Under the pieces are notes generated by a model. It ran no database searches, was not told the DNA's origin, and saw only the letters and a program-made list of their open reading frames with translations. Position numbers and translations under genes: made by a program. Shown in pieces: positions 17,268 through 27,099 of a stretch of 64,000 nt of DNA. The DNA comes from Streptomyces violens (GTDB taxonomy: Bacteria; Actinomycetota; Actinomycetes; Streptomycetales; Streptomycetaceae), in contig NZ_JOBH01000001.1 in the NCBI RefSeq assembly GCF_000717745.1, forward strand, positions 558,001 through 622,000. Direction: 5' to 3'. Position 1 is the stretch's first letter. Each line of letters starts with the position of its first letter.

Positions 17268-18428
17268 CTAGGCCGACGCGCCCGGCAGCCCGTATGCGTC
17301 CGCGATCAGCTCGTACGAGCGGAGGCGGGCCGCGCCGCCGTGGGCGTTGGCGGTGATCATCAGCTCGTTGGCGCCGGTGCGCTTGGCGAGGTCGTCGAGG
17401 CCCTGGCGGACCGCGTCGGGCGTGCCGTACACGACGTTGCCGAGCCAGCTCTCGACGAAGTCCTCCTCGACCATGCTGTACGGGTGGTTCTCCGCCTCCT
17501 CCGGCGTGGGCACGAGGCCGGGGCGGCCGGTGCGCAGCCGGATCATGGAGAGCGCCCCGGCCAGCACCTGGCGGCGGGCCTCCGCCTCGGTCTCGCTCGC
17601 CAGCGCGCCGACGCCGATCAGCGCGTACGGCTCGTCCAGGACGGCCGACGGGCGGAAGGTCTCGCGGTACAGGTCCAGCGCGGGGATGGTGTTCTGCGCG
17701 GAGAAGTGGTGCGCGAAGGCGAACGGCAGGCCGAGCTGGGCGGCGAGCCGGGCGCTGAAGCCGGAGGAGCCGAGCAGCCAGACCGGCGGGCGGTGCGCGG
17801 ACTGGACGCCGCCGGGCGAGGTGGCCTGAACGGGGCCCGGTACCGCGTGAATACGGGCATAGGGGTGCCCGTCGGGGAAGTCGTCGTCCAGGAAGCGGAT
17901 CAGCTCGGCGAGCTGCTGCGGGAAATCGTCCGCGCCTTCGTTGAGCCGTTCGGTGCGGCGCAGCGCGGCGGCGGTGGCGCCGTCGGTGCCCGGCGCGCGG
18001 CCGAGGCCGAGGTCGACGCGCCCCGGAGCCATCGCTTCGAGGGTGCCGAACTGCTCGGCGATGACCAGCGGCGCGTGGTTGGGCAGCATCACACCGCCGG
18101 AGCCGAGCCGGATGGACTCGGTCTGCGCGGCCAGGTGGGCCAGGATGACGGCCGGCGAGGAGGAGGCGACGCCGGGCATGGAGTGGTGCTCGGCGACCCA
18201 GTAACGGTGGTAGCCGCGGCGCTCGGCCGTCTGCGCGATGGCGGCGGCGGTGCGCAGCGCATCGGTGGCGGTGTTGCCGGCGCCGACGGTGAGCAGGTCC
18301 AGTACGGACAGCGGTACGGGCGCGGTGCCGTGCGCCGTGCCCCGGATCTCGTTGTCGGTGGCGGGCGTGCCGGAGGCCCGGTCGGGTTCAGGGGCCGGGC
18401 CCCGGCTGTCGTCGTGGTGGCCGCTCAC
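17268..18428 (-). CDS. LLM-class flavin-dependent oxidoreductase
   Basis: Protein of 386 residues in the bacterial luciferase-like monooxygenase family, group resembling MsnO8/YhbW. After a 35-residue disordered start comes the TIM barrel: [44 protein letters not shown] and [13 protein letters not shown], all standard for FMNH2-dependent enzymes. The substrate is unknown. GTG start with AGGAGGA upstream. Together with the next two minus-strand genes it may form a transcription unit of a catabolic cluster that also spans 20.4-27.9 kb. Confidence 0.88.
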   Translation of the reverse strand: MSGHHDDSRGPAPEPDRASGTPATDNEIRGTAHGTAPVPLSVLDLLTVGAGNTATDALRTAAAIAQTAERRGYHRYWVAEHHSMPGVASSSPAVILAHLAAQTESIRLGSGGVMLPNHAPLVIAEQFGTLEAMAPGRVDLGLGRAPGTDGATAAALRRTERLNEGADDFPQQLAELIRFLDDDFPDGHPYARIHAVPGPVQATSPGGVQSAHRPPVWLLGSSGFSARLAAQLGLPFAFAHHFSAQNTIPALDLYRETFRPSAVLDEPYALIGVGALASETEAEARRQVLAGALSMIRLRTGRPGLVPTPEEAENHPYSMVEEDFVESWLGNVVYGTPDAVRQGLDDLAKRTGANELMITANAHGGAARLRSYELIADAYGLPGASA

Positions 18429-18518
18429 GGTGCGGGTCCTCCTAGGTAGCGGGTCTTCCCCGCGACCAACCGGAGTAGAACTCCGTTTATTCCCGGCGGC
18501 CCGTTCGCGAGGCCCCGG

Positions 18519-19247
18519 TCATCCCTCCAGCCGCGGCCCCGCGAAGAGGGTGCCCAGCTCCGGCCGGACGATCTCCCGGTCCAGCAGCCGCAGCCCCTCC
18601 CACACGGTGACCTGGTTGGCGGTGAGTACCGGCTTGCGCAGCGCCTCCTCCACGGCGGGGAGGTACGCCGCGGTGTGCAGCGCGGTGTCGGGCAGCAGGA
18701 CCACCTCGGCGTCCGGATGGTCCCCCGTACGGGCGAGATGCAGTACCTCGTCCAGACCCCACGTACCCACCTCGGCAGCGGTAATGATGCCGCTGCCGCA
18801 GGTCGACACGACCTCCGTACCGGCGGACTTCAGGAAGGCACGGAAGTACTCGGCCACGTCCTCCGGATAGGTCGCCGCGATCGCCACCCGCTCGGCACCC
18901 AGCGCCTGGATCGCCCGCGCGAAGGCGAAGGAGGTACTGGAGGCGGGCAGCCCGGCGGTGGCCGACAGCTCCCGGACCTGCTCCTGCGCGCCCTCCCAGC
19001 CGAAGACGAAGCTGGCGCTCGTGCAGGCCCAGACGACGGCCTCCGCGCCCTGGTCCTTCAGGTCGGCGACCCCGGCGGCCAGCCGCGCCGCCGACCCCAT
19101 TTCGAGCAGTGCGTCCACCCGGTGCGCGTCCTCACCGATGTCGGTGTGGACCAGCGGCAGCCGGACGCCGCCGCCCAGGAGGGACTCGATACGGGGATAG
19201 TCGTCCTCGGCGGAGTAGCCGGGGTAGAGGAAGCCGACCGTGGCCAT
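18519..19247 (-). CDS. Maleate isomerase/Asp-Glu racemase-fold protein with one catalytic Cys
   Basis: Protein of 242 residues in the Asp/Glu racemase superfamily, maleate cis-trans isomerase / EutA-like branch. Residues GFLYPGYSAEDDYPRIE mark the start of the fold and ACTSASF carries the first catalytic cysteine. The second cysteine, expected in a SCTNL-type loop, is replaced: the loop reads LLPDTALHT. Single-cysteine members are known in the arylmalonate decarboxylase branch but there the retained cysteine is the other one, so the reaction here is uncertain. ATG 19247 preceded by GGGAG. A second paralogue lies immediately upstream at 19333-20226. Confidence 0.85.
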   Translation of the reverse strand: MATVGFLYPGYSAEDDYPRIESLLGGGVRLPLVHTDIGEDAHRVDALLEMGSAARLAAGVADLKDQGAEAVVWACTSASFVFGWEGAQEQVRELSATAGLPASSTSFAFARAIQALGAERVAIAATYPEDVAEYFRAFLKSAGTEVVSTCGSGIITAAEVGTWGLDEVLHLARTGDHPDAEVVLLPDTALHTAAYLPAVEEALRKPVLTANQVTVWEGLRLLDREIVRPELGTLFAGPRLEG

Positions 19248-19332
19248 GCAGTTCTCCCATCCGTCATGCGGGTGCGGGGGTACGGAGCGACGTGCTGTTC
19301 AGGTGGCGTACGCGCCGGCGGCCGAGGGGCCG

Positions 19333-20226
19333 TCAGGCGTCGTACGTATCGTCCGGAAACGGCGGGACGTCGAGGCCCTCGGCCGCTTCGGCCTCCGGTG
19401 CCGCGGGCGGCCCGGCGAAGGCCGCCTCGGGCTCCTGCCGGTGCCGCGGCACGGCGTCCGGCGATCCGGACAGCGCCGCGGGGCCGCGTCTCGCGACGGG
19501 GTCGAGCAGCGCCTGGTACGGGCCTACCGCGTGGCTGCCGATGGCACGCAGCGCGCCCCACATGGTGACCTGGTTGGCCGACAGGACGGGCATCCGCAGC
19601 TCGGCCTCCAGCTGCGGGATCACGTCGTACGTCGGGAGGTTGGTGCAGCTGATGAAGAGCGCGTCGGTCGCGCCCACCACCGCCTGCCGCGCCATGTCGA
19701 CGACGTCGCGGTAGGGCACCTTCCAGATGTGCCGGGTCAGGCCCAGATAGGCGCGGCCCGTGACCGTGATGCCGGCTTCTGCCAGATAGTCCTCCAGCGA
19801 GTCGGTGACGGATTTGGTGTACGGCGTGACCAGGGCGACCCGCCGTGCGCCGATCTCGCACAGCGCGTCCAGCAGCGCCCCCGAAGTGGTCATCGAGGGC
19901 ACCTCACCGGCCTGCTGCATGGCGGCGCACATGGCGCGCTCGCCCGCCACGCCGCCGACGAAACTGCCCGAGGTGCAGGCGTACGAGACCACCCGCGGCG
20001 ATACCGCGGACAGCGCCTGCACTGCCTCCCGGAGCGTTTCGTGCTCACTGACGAGCCGGGCGAGGTCGAGCGAGACCTCGACGGGCACGAAAGGGGTGCG
20101 GGTGAGGTGGAGGGACACGTCGTCGGGAACCCAGCGCCACAGCTCGCGGTCGAGTGCGAAGTCGAAGGGCGCGACGACGCCCACACCACACTGAGGCTGT
20201 GGGCCCCCGAGAAAAGAGACGTCCAT
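19333..20226 (-). CDS. Maleate cis-trans isomerase family protein (two catalytic Cys)
   Basis: Protein of 297 residues, same fold as its downstream neighbour but with both active-site cysteines: YACTSGSF (first) and ISCTNLPTY (second), as in maleate isomerase and EutA-like proteins of ectoine catabolism. The last 55 residues are a Pro/Ala/Glu-rich extension not present in typical members. It is divergent from the hydroxyacid dehydrogenase gene across a 198-base promoter region. The cellular substrate is inferred to be an imported amino-acid-like compound or its breakdown product. Confidence 0.85.
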   Translation of the reverse strand: MDVSFLGGPQPQCGVGVVAPFDFALDRELWRWVPDDVSLHLTRTPFVPVEVSLDLARLVSEHETLREAVQALSAVSPRVVSYACTSGSFVGGVAGERAMCAAMQQAGEVPSMTTSGALLDALCEIGARRVALVTPYTKSVTDSLEDYLAEAGITVTGRAYLGLTRHIWKVPYRDVVDMARQAVVGATDALFISCTNLPTYDVIPQLEAELRMPVLSANQVTMWGALRAIGSHAVGPYQALLDPVARRGPAALSGSPDAVPRHRQEPEAAFAGPPAAPEAEAAEGLDVPPFPDDTYDA

Positions 20227-20316
20227 GAATGGCCCCTAGAAGAACGAAGGGCTAGGCCATTGGCCAGGGATTCTGAAACTGCCGGCACAAGCCGGGACGT
20301 CGGGACAGAGCCGTTG

Positions 20317-20345
20317 TTGACACGGTAGATACGACTTCTTAGCGT
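20317..20345 (+). promoter_or_regulatory. Sigma-70-type promoter for the dehydrogenase-amidase genes
   Basis: TTGACA (20317-20322), 17-base spacer, TAGCGT (20340-20345). This is a close match to the housekeeping HrdB consensus and would start transcription about 70 bases before the dehydrogenase ATG. Confidence 0.6.
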
Positions 20346-20424
20346 GGTCAATCCTCGCATCTCAGGCATCTGTCGGCGCCTCTTTCATTTAAAGGGGCTC
20401 ACGTTTCAGAACGGTTTCTGGCCC

Positions 20425-21390
20425 ATGACCGAAAACACCGTCCTTGTCCTTGGCTCCGACCCGCCGCCGAAGCTCGACAGACTGTCCGGACGCGCGAAAG
20501 TGATCTTCGCGGACGAGACCACGCTGGCCGGCCAACTTCCCACCGCCGATGTGCTCTTGGCCTGGGATTTCACCTCCGACGCCATCCGCGACGCGTGGGC
20601 CGCCGGCGGCCCCCGGCCCGCCTGGGTGCACACCGCGAGCGCCGGCGTGGACCGGCTTTTGTGCCCCGGTCTGATCGAGGACGAGACCGTGGTGACCAAT
20701 GCGCGGGGCGTTTTCGAGCAACCCATCGCGGAGTACGTCGCCGGTTTGGTGATCGCGATGGCCAAGGATTTTTATGGCAGTTGGGAACTCCAGCGGCAGC
20801 GGCGATGGCAGCACAGGGAAACGCTGCGGGTGGCCGGATCGCGGGCCGTCGTGGTCGGTTCCGGGCCGATCGGGCGGGCCATCGGGCAGACCCTGAAGGT
20901 ACTGGGCATCAAGGTCGACCTGGTCGGACGCCGGGAGCGGCCGGATGATCCACAGTTCGGACTGGTGCATGCGAGCGACGCGCTGGACGGGCTGCTGCCG
21001 ACCGCCGACTGGGTGGTGTGCGCCGCTCCGCTCACCGAGGAGACCCGCGGCCTTTTCGACCGGCGGGCGTTCGGCCGGATGAAGGAATCGGCCCGTTTCG
21101 TGAACGTGGGGCGCGGCCCGATGGTGATCGAGCAGGATCTCGTCGAGGCGCTGCGCGGCCGGCAGATCGCGGCCGCCGCGCTGGACGTCTTCCAGCAGGA
21201 GCCGCTGGACACCGACAGCCCCCTCTGGGACGTCCCGCACCTGATCGTCTCGCCGCACATGTGCGGGGACACCCTCGGCTGGCGGGACGCGCTCGCCGAG
21301 CAGTTCGTGGACAACTACGACCGCTGGATGGCCGGCGAGCCGCTGCTCAACGTCGTCGACAAGCGGCTGGGGTACGTGCCGGTGCAGTAG
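20425..21390 (+). CDS. D-2-hydroxyacid dehydrogenase (NAD-dependent)
   Basis: Protein of 321 residues of the D-isomer-specific 2-hydroxyacid dehydrogenase family. The Rossmann loop VVVGSGPIGRAIG is followed by RR, which may favour NADP over NAD. Catalytic residues are R in VNVGRGPMV, E in FQQEPLD and H in VSPHMCGDT. The entire set is intact, so it should interconvert a 2-oxoacid and a D-2-hydroxyacid. It opens the plus-strand arm of the catabolic cluster and is followed after 89 bases by an amidase. Confidence 0.9.
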   Translation: MTENTVLVLGSDPPPKLDRLSGRAKVIFADETTLAGQLPTADVLLAWDFTSDAIRDAWAAGGPRPAWVHTASAGVDRLLCPGLIEDETVVTNARGVFEQPIAEYVAGLVIAMAKDFYGSWELQRQRRWQHRETLRVAGSRAVVVGSGPIGRAIGQTLKVLGIKVDLVGRRERPDDPQFGLVHASDALDGLLPTADWVVCAAPLTEETRGLFDRRAFGRMKESARFVNVGRGPMVIEQDLVEALRGRQIAAAALDVFQQEPLDTDSPLWDVPHLIVSPHMCGDTLGWRDALAEQFVDNYDRWMAGEPLLNVVDKRLGYVPVQ

Positions 21391-21479
21391 CCGCGCGTAC
21401 GTCCTCCGCCGCGCCCGCCCGCGCCCCGGCCCGCCGGGGCGCATTCCGCGCACACTCCACTCCCCCGATGGAGGGCTTG

Positions 21480-22901
21480 ATGACTCAACTGGCGGATCTC
21501 ACAGCACTGCGGCTCACGGCCGGTTACGCGGCCGGCGAGTTCTCCCCCGTCGATGCGGCGCGGGCCACGCTGGAACGGGCGGAGCGGGTGCAGCCGCACG
21601 TCAACGCCTTCACCCGGCTGGAGGCCGACGAAGCGCTGTCCGCCGCGAAGGAGTCCGCGGAACGCTGGCGGGCCGGCACCCCGGCCGGGCCGCTGGACGG
21701 CGTACCGGTCACCGTGAAGGACATCATCCTGATGCGCGGCGGCCCGACCCTGCGCGGCTCCCGGACCGTGCGCGCGAACCAGGCGTGGGACGAGGACGCG
21801 CCCTCGGTCGCCCGGCTGCGGGAGCAGGGCGCGGTCTTCATCGGGAAGACCACGACGCCCGAGTTCGCCTGGAAGGGCGTCACCGACAGCCCGCTCCACG
21901 GGATCACCGGCAATCCGTACGACCCGCAGCGCACCGCGGGCGGCTCCAGCGGGGGCGGCGCGGCGGCGGTGGCACTGGGCGCCGGGCCGCTGAGCCTGGG
22001 GACGGACGGCGGCGGCTCGGTCCGCATCCCCGCCTCCTTCTGCGGCGTCTTCGCGCTGAAGCCGACGTACGGGCGGGTGCCGATGTATCCGTCCAGCCCG
22101 TTCGGGACGCTGGCCCACGTAGGGCCGATGACGCGGGACGCGGCGGACGCGGCGCTGCTGATGGACGCGATCTCCGGCCCGGACTGGCGGGACTGGTCGC
22201 AGCTCGGCCCGGTCTCCGGCTCGTTCGTGGAGCAGCTCTCGGGGCCGGTGGCCGGGCTGCGGGTGGCGTACAGCCCGGCGCTCGGCTGGGACGTGCCCGT
22301 ACGGCCCGAGGTCGCGGCGGCGGTCCGCCGGGCCGTGGAGAAGCTGGCGGAGCTGGGCGCGCACGTGGAGGAGGTCGACCCGAAGATCGAGGACCCGGTG
22401 GAGGCGTTCCACACCCTGTGGTTCAGCGGGGTGGCCCGGGTCGTGCAGCCCCTCGGGGAGGAGGCGCGCGAGCTGCTGGAGCCGGCGCTGCGCACGGTGT
22501 GCGAGCAGGGCGCGCGCTACAGCGCGCTGGACTACCTGGCGGCGGTGGACGTACGGATGGCGCTCGGCCGGCAGATGGGGCGGTTCCACGAGACGTACGA
22601 CCTGCTCGTCACGCCGACCGAGCCGATCACCGCCTTCGAGGCGGGCGTGGAGGTGCCGAAGGGATCGGGGCACGAGCGGTGGACCGGCTGGACGCCGTTC
22701 ACGTACCCCTTCAACATGACGCAGCAGCCCGCCGCGACGCTGCCGTGCGGCGTGGACGGCGACGGGCTGCCGATCGGGGTGCAACTGGTCGGCGCGCGGC
22801 ACGCGGACGCTCTGGTACTGCGCGCCGCGCACGCCCTGTACGGGACCGGGGTGGCGGACATCCCGGCCCCGGCGCTCGTGGCTACGCCCGGCGGAAGCTG
22901 A
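21480..22901 (+). CDS. Amidase (amidase signature family)
   Basis: Protein of 473 residues with the full Ser-cisSer-Lys triad: K in VTVKDIIL, the Ser pair in GGSSGGGAAAVA and GTDGGGSVRIPASFCG. Such enzymes hydrolyse small amides; in this context it probably acts on an imported amide or a ring-opened intermediate. ATG 21480 is preceded by GGAGGG. Its 3' end overlaps the convergent DUF3830 gene by 20 bases. Confidence 0.9.
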   Translation: MTQLADLTALRLTAGYAAGEFSPVDAARATLERAERVQPHVNAFTRLEADEALSAAKESAERWRAGTPAGPLDGVPVTVKDIILMRGGPTLRGSRTVRANQAWDEDAPSVARLREQGAVFIGKTTTPEFAWKGVTDSPLHGITGNPYDPQRTAGGSSGGGAAAVALGAGPLSLGTDGGGSVRIPASFCGVFALKPTYGRVPMYPSSPFGTLAHVGPMTRDAADAALLMDAISGPDWRDWSQLGPVSGSFVEQLSGPVAGLRVAYSPALGWDVPVRPEVAAAVRRAVEKLAELGAHVEEVDPKIEDPVEAFHTLWFSGVARVVQPLGEEARELLEPALRTVCEQGARYSALDYLAAVDVRMALGRQMGRFHETYDLLVTPTEPITAFEAGVEVPKGSGHERWTGWTPFTYPFNMTQQPAATLPCGVDGDGLPIGVQLVGARHADALVLRAAHALYGTGVADIPAPALVATPGGS

Positions 22902-23403
22902 GCGTCTCGCCGAGCGCGCCGGCCCGCCAGAGGTCCTGGCAGGCGTCGGCCATCCGGTCCAGGCCGTCCACGACGGAGCCCCAGACGATGCCCGGGACCC
23001 AGCCCGCGTCGCCGTTGATCAGCAGGTTGTTGCGCTCGTAGAAGAGCGCGAGGTCGACGACGGTGGCGCGCTCGGCGTGCGCGGCCTTCCCGCCCTGTCG
23101 CTCGGCCGCCGCCTCGTATCCGTACGAGGAGGTGGCCAGCTGGGTGTCGGTGAAGGTGAAGTAGCACAGGTCGCCGGGGATCGGGGTGATCGTGGGGTTC
23201 TCCAGCGGCGGCTCCTCGGGGGCGAAGGGCGGCACCAGAGCGTAGATCTCGTTGCGGGCGTACTTGGCGTGGTAGACGTCGCCGCCGAGCGGGAGCGCGT
23301 CCCAGACGGCGGCACAGGTGACGGGCGCGCGGTCGTCGAGCAGCTTGGCCGTGCAGCGCACGCCGCGCTTGTCCAGGGAGACCTCGATGAAGCGGTCGGC
23401 CAT
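22882..23403 (-). CDS. DUF3830 family protein (cyclophilin-like fold)
   Basis: Protein of 173 residues matching the DUF3830 family by its arrangement: RCTAKLLDDRAPVTCAAVWDALP, then GDVYHAKYARNEIY, TPIPGDLCYFT and FYERNNLLIN. DUF3830 proteins have a cyclophilin-like fold of unknown activity and are often neighbours of amino-acid-type transporters, amidases and EutA-like proteins, as here. ATG 23403 follows AGAGGGG. The 289 bases between this gene and the transporter hold both promoters; no specific operator was identified. Confidence 0.8.
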   Translation of the reverse strand: MADRFIEVSLDKRGVRCTAKLLDDRAPVTCAAVWDALPLGGDVYHAKYARNEIYALVPPFAPEEPPLENPTITPIPGDLCYFTFTDTQLATSSYGYEAAAERQGGKAAHAERATVVDLALFYERNNLLINGDAGWVPGIVWGSVVDGLDRMADACQDLWRAGALGETLSFRRA

Positions 23404-23692
23404 GATGACCCCTCTTGGTTGATTACCATGCTTGCCGGGCTTACGGCACTTACCAGTCAATGCCGGTCATTGGCGACGTATCACCCGGCACCCCGAGCGT
23501 AGGGCGTCCCCGGACACTTCCCCGGGCGGCACAGGAGAAGTCATTTCCCTTCTGTCCCAACGACCCCATACATAGCCGCTGTTACTCCCATGTTTCTCCC
23601 GGCAACTCCGTGTACCACCCCTTCGGTACCGGAAGCATCAAGGGCCGGAAACGATCGGCATAGGTCCGCCGGCTTCGGGTAGTCGCGCGCCC

Positions 23693-24625
23693 ATGGCTCC
23701 ACCAATGGGGAACACCAAAGAAATCGGGCGAAGTTCGGGAAGCGGCCTCCGCCGCCGCACGCTGCTCGCGGGGGTGGCGGCGCTCGGCGCGGCGGGCGCG
23801 ATGGGCGCCACGAGCGCCTGCAGCCGGGTCTCGACGGCCGACACCGGAGACGGCGGGCACCTGCTGGAACAGCTGCGCGCCAAGGGCGCCGTAAGGCTGG
23901 GCCTGGCCGGCGAGCAGCCGTACAGCTACATCGGGAAGGACGGGAAGATGACCGGCTCGGCGCCGGCCATCGCCGAGCGGATCTTCAAGCGGCTGGGCGT
24001 GCCGAGCGTCCAGCCGTTCGCCACGGAATTCGGCTCGCTGATCACCGGGCTGAATTCCCTCCAGTTCGATGTCGTGGCCGCCGGGATGTACATCAATCCG
24101 GAACGCTGCGAGCAGGTGATTTTCGCCGATCCCGAATACCAGATGCTCGATGCCTTCATCGTGCCGAAGGGGAATCCGAAGAACCTGCGCAACTACAAGG
24201 ACATCGCCAGGACCGGCGCCCATATGGCGACCGGCGTCGGCTTCGCGGAGATCGACTACGCCAAGGAGGCCGGGGTCGAGCACATCACGACCCTGCCCGA
24301 CGCGCTCGCCGGGCTGCTCGCGGTCGAGCAGGGCCGCATCGACGTGTTCGCCGGCACCGCGGTGACCGTGCGGAACGTCGTGCGCGAGACCGAGACGACG
24401 AAGGCGGAGGCCACCGAGGAAGTCACGCCGTACGTGGACGGAAAGCCGGTCATCGACGTCGGCGGCTTCGCCTTCCGCAGCCCGGAGACTCATCTCCGGG
24501 ACGCATTCAACCGCGAGCTGCACAAGATGAAGAAGAGCGGCGAACTCCTGGACGTCATGCGGCCTTTCGGCTTCACGAAGGACCAGATGACGACCATCAC
24601 CGCTAAGGAGAAGTGCAAGCCATGA
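23693..24625 (+). CDS. ehuB: EhuB-like ABC transporter substrate-binding lipoprotein
   Basis: Family 3 solute-binding protein of 310 residues. The N-terminus has twin arginines (LRRRTLLAG) and a hydrophobic stretch ending at ATSAC, so it is a Tat- or Sec-exported lipoprotein. EhuB-like stretches are GEQPYSYIGKDGKMTGSAP, GSLITGLNSLQFDVVAAGMY and NPERCEQV. EhuB of rhizobia binds ectoine and hydroxyectoine; whether this protein binds the same ligands or a related cyclic or basic amino acid is inferred. First gene of a four-gene unit with 4-11 base overlaps. Confidence 0.8.
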   Translation: MAPPMGNTKEIGRSSGSGLRRRTLLAGVAALGAAGAMGATSACSRVSTADTGDGGHLLEQLRAKGAVRLGLAGEQPYSYIGKDGKMTGSAPAIAERIFKRLGVPSVQPFATEFGSLITGLNSLQFDVVAAGMYINPERCEQVIFADPEYQMLDAFIVPKGNPKNLRNYKDIARTGAHMATGVGFAEIDYAKEAGVEHITTLPDALAGLLAVEQGRIDVFAGTAVTVRNVVRETETTKAEATEEVTPYVDGKPVIDVGGFAFRSPETHLRDAFNRELHKMKKSGELLDVMRPFGFTKDQMTTITAKEKCKP

Positions 24626-25377
24626 GCGAAATCAGCTGGGGTTTGTGGGAACTCCTCCTCAAAGGCGTCTGGATCACCGTTCAGCTGACGGTCTACAGCG
24701 CCGCACTCGCCGCCGTGGTGGCCTTCGTCATCGGCCTGGCCCGGGCCCACCGGCTGTGGATCGTGCGCTTTCTCTCCGGTGCGTACTTCGAGATCTTCCG
24801 CGGCACGTCCGCGCTGATCCTGATGTTCTGGATCTTCTTCGTGCTGCCGATCGGCTTCGGCTGGCAGCTCGTCCCCATGTGGGCCGCCACCCTCGCCCTG
24901 GGCCTGAGCTACGGCGCGTACGGGTCCGAAGTCGTACGCGGTGCCGTGAACGCCGTCGCCCCCGCCCAGCGCGAGGCGGGCATCGCGCTCAGTTTCAGCC
25001 CCGCCCAGCAGCTGCGGAAGATCATCCTGCCGCAGGCGTGGCCGGAGATGGTCCCGCCGTTCAACAACCTGCTGATCGAGCTGCTCAAGGGCACGGCCCT
25101 GGTCTCGATCATGGGCGTGGCCGACATCGCCTTCGGTGCCTCGCTGGTGCGCAACGCCACCGGCCAGAGTGCCCCCGTCTACACGATCATCCTGGTGATG
25201 TACTTCCTCCTCGCCTTCCTGCTGACGCGCGGGATGCGGGTCGTGGAGCGGCAGGCCAAGGCCGGGATCGGCCAGGCCCCCACGAAGCGTGAGGGCCTGC
25301 GCAGCAAGCTGAGCGCCGGCCAGGTCGGCGACATCACGCGCTCCGGCGCGGCCCCGGCGGGAGGTGCCGGCCAGTGA
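24622..25377 (+). CDS. ehuC: EhuC-like ABC transporter permease
   Basis: Polar amino acid-type permease of 251 residues with about five membrane helices ([19 protein letters not shown], then [14 protein letters not shown], and [13 protein letters not shown]) and the EAA loop for ATPase docking ([19 protein letters not shown]). A cytoplasmic tail of about 45 residues follows the last helix. ATG overlaps the stop of the binding-protein gene (ATGA) and is preceded by AAGGAG. Confidence 0.88.
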   Translation: MSEISWGLWELLLKGVWITVQLTVYSAALAAVVAFVIGLARAHRLWIVRFLSGAYFEIFRGTSALILMFWIFFVLPIGFGWQLVPMWAATLALGLSYGAYGSEVVRGAVNAVAPAQREAGIALSFSPAQQLRKIILPQAWPEMVPPFNNLLIELLKGTALVSIMGVADIAFGASLVRNATGQSAPVYTIILVMYFLLAFLLTRGMRVVERQAKAGIGQAPTKREGLRSKLSAGQVGDITRSGAAPAGGAGQ

Positions 25378-26024
25378 ACTGGAACTGGAACGCGGTCGGC
25401 GACTTCATGCCGATGTTCTTGCACGGCCTCCTGGTCACCCTGGAGGCCCTGGCGCTCGGCTCGCTGATCGCCTTCGTCCTCGGGCTGGTCTGGGCCATGG
25501 CGCAGCGCTCCGAGCACGCCGTGGTGCGCTGGCCGGTGGTGGGGGTCACCGAGTTCATCCGTAACACCCCCCTCCTCGTCCAGCTCTTCTTCCTCTACTA
25601 CGTGCTGCCCGAGTGGGGGATCACGCTCTCGGCGCTGACCACCGGCGTGATCGGCCTCGGCCTGCACTACTCGACGTACACCGCCGAGGTCTACCGCGCC
25701 GGCATCGACGGCGTCCCGGTGGGCCAGTGGGAGGCGGCGACCGCGCTCAGCCTGCCGCGCATGCGGACCTGGGGCGCGGTGATCCTGCCGCAGGCGATCC
25801 GCCGGGTCGTCCCGGCGCTGGGCAACTACGTCGTCGCGATGCTGAAGGATACGCCGATGATCTTCGTGATCGGCGTGCTGGAGATGCTGGGCGAGGCCCG
25901 CCAGTTCTCCTCGCAGACCTTCCAGACCATCGAGCCCTACACGGTCGTCGGCCTCGCCTTCATCGTCATCGCCTACCCGGCTTCCCTTCTCCTGCGAGTC
26001 CTGGAGCGTCGCCTTGTCCGCTGA
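25374..26024 (+). CDS. ehuD: EhuD-like ABC transporter permease
   Basis: Second permease, 216 residues, with [34 protein letters not shown] and the EAA loop [13 protein letters not shown]. The [10 protein letters not shown] motif is characteristic of the His/Glu/Gln-type permease family. GTG start overlaps the ehuC stop (GTGA). Should pair with EhuC to form the membrane channel. Confidence 0.88.
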   Translation: MNWNWNAVGDFMPMFLHGLLVTLEALALGSLIAFVLGLVWAMAQRSEHAVVRWPVVGVTEFIRNTPLLVQLFFLYYVLPEWGITLSALTTGVIGLGLHYSTYTAEVYRAGIDGVPVGQWEAATALSLPRMRTWGAVILPQAIRRVVPALGNYVVAMLKDTPMIFVIGVLEMLGEARQFSSQTFQTIEPYTVVGLAFIVIAYPASLLLRVLERRLVR

Positions 26025-26829
26025 CAGCAGCACCACGAATGAAACGACCAACCCCGCGGTGGACGGCAGCGAGCTGATCCGCTTCGACCACGTCACCAAG
26101 CGCTTCGGTACCAACACGGTCCTGGACTCGCTGGACTTCTCGGTCAAGTCCGGCAAGCACGTCACGCTGATCGGCCCGTCCGGGTCCGGCAAGACCACGA
26201 TCCTGCGGCTGCTGATGACGCTGCTGAAGCCGGACGAGGGCACGATCAAGGTCGGTGGGGAGTACCTCACCCACGAGAGCAAGGGCGGCAAGCTCGTACC
26301 GGCCGGCGAGAAGCACACCCGCGAGGTGCGCAAGAACATCGGCATGGTCTTCCAGCAGTTCAACCTCTTCCCCAACATGAAGGTGCTGCGCAACGTCACC
26401 GAGGCGCCGGTACACGTGCTGGGGATGCCCAAGGAGGCGGCCGAGGAGCGCGCCCACGAGCTGCTGGACCTGGTCGGCCTCACCGAGCACGTGGACAAGT
26501 ACCCGACCCAGCTCTCCGGCGGCCAGCAGCAGCGGGTCGCCATCGCGCGCGCCCTGGCCATGCGGCCGCAGGTACTGCTCCTGGACGAGGTCACCTCGGC
26601 GCTCGACCCGGAGCTGGTGGCCGGCGTGCTGGACGTGCTGCGGGACATCGCGCACACGACCGACATCACGATGCTGTGCGTGACGCACGAGATGAACTTC
26701 GCACGCGACATCTCCGATGACGTCCTGATGTTCGACTCGGGCCGGGTCATCGAGTCCGGGCCGCCGGAGAAAATCTTCACGGAGCCGGAGCACGAGCGGA
26801 CGCGGGAATTCCTGAGCGCGGTGCTCTGA
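26014..26829 (+). CDS. ehuA: EhuA-like ABC transporter ATPase
   Basis: ATPase of 271 residues: Walker [11 protein letters not shown]-loop in VFQQFNLFP, signature [15 protein letters not shown], Walker [16 protein letters not shown]-loop CVTHEMNF. The start is a TTG at 26014, supported by GGAG eight bases upstream and by the lack of a nearby in-frame ATG or GTG; it lies inside ehuD. A strong terminator follows at 26846. Confidence 0.9.
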   Translation: MSADSSTTNETTNPAVDGSELIRFDHVTKRFGTNTVLDSLDFSVKSGKHVTLIGPSGSGKTTILRLLMTLLKPDEGTIKVGGEYLTHESKGGKLVPAGEKHTREVRKNIGMVFQQFNLFPNMKVLRNVTEAPVHVLGMPKEAAEERAHELLDLVGLTEHVDKYPTQLSGGQQQRVAIARALAMRPQVLLLDEVTSALDPELVAGVLDVLRDIAHTTDITMLCVTHEMNFARDISDDVLMFDSGRVIESGPPEKIFTEPEHERTREFLSAVL

Positions 26830-26845
26830 TCCCCCGGCGCGTCAG

Positions 26846-26882
26846 CGGCCCGCCGCCCCACCAGGGGCGGCGGGCCGTTTTT
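26846..26882 (+). terminator. Rho-independent terminator of the ehu operon
   Basis: 14 bp perfect G/C stem (26846-26859 with 26864-26877), ACCA loop and a run of five T, 17 bases after the ehuA stop. A good intrinsic terminator for a Streptomyces. Confidence 0.9.
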
Positions 26883-27099
26883 CCCTCCGGAATCCTGCCT
26901 ATGGCATATGCCGTGGTGGTGAATCGCTGAACAGAAGCGCGCTGGACGACGATTTTCACTCAAGCCCCCCTCCTGTAAGCCCGGTTGGCCGCTATCGTGG
27001 TACGAGCCCCGCCACCCGGTAAGGCCGCGCGACGCATGGCGTCCGTGACGGGCGGCGACGGTGACGATGCAAACGGTCACAACCTGCTAGGGGGACACC

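Noticed and set aside
26903..26912. GGCATATGCC palindrome as an IclR operator
   Set aside because: Only 10 bp, not repeated near the other cluster promoters, so it was not listed as a feature.
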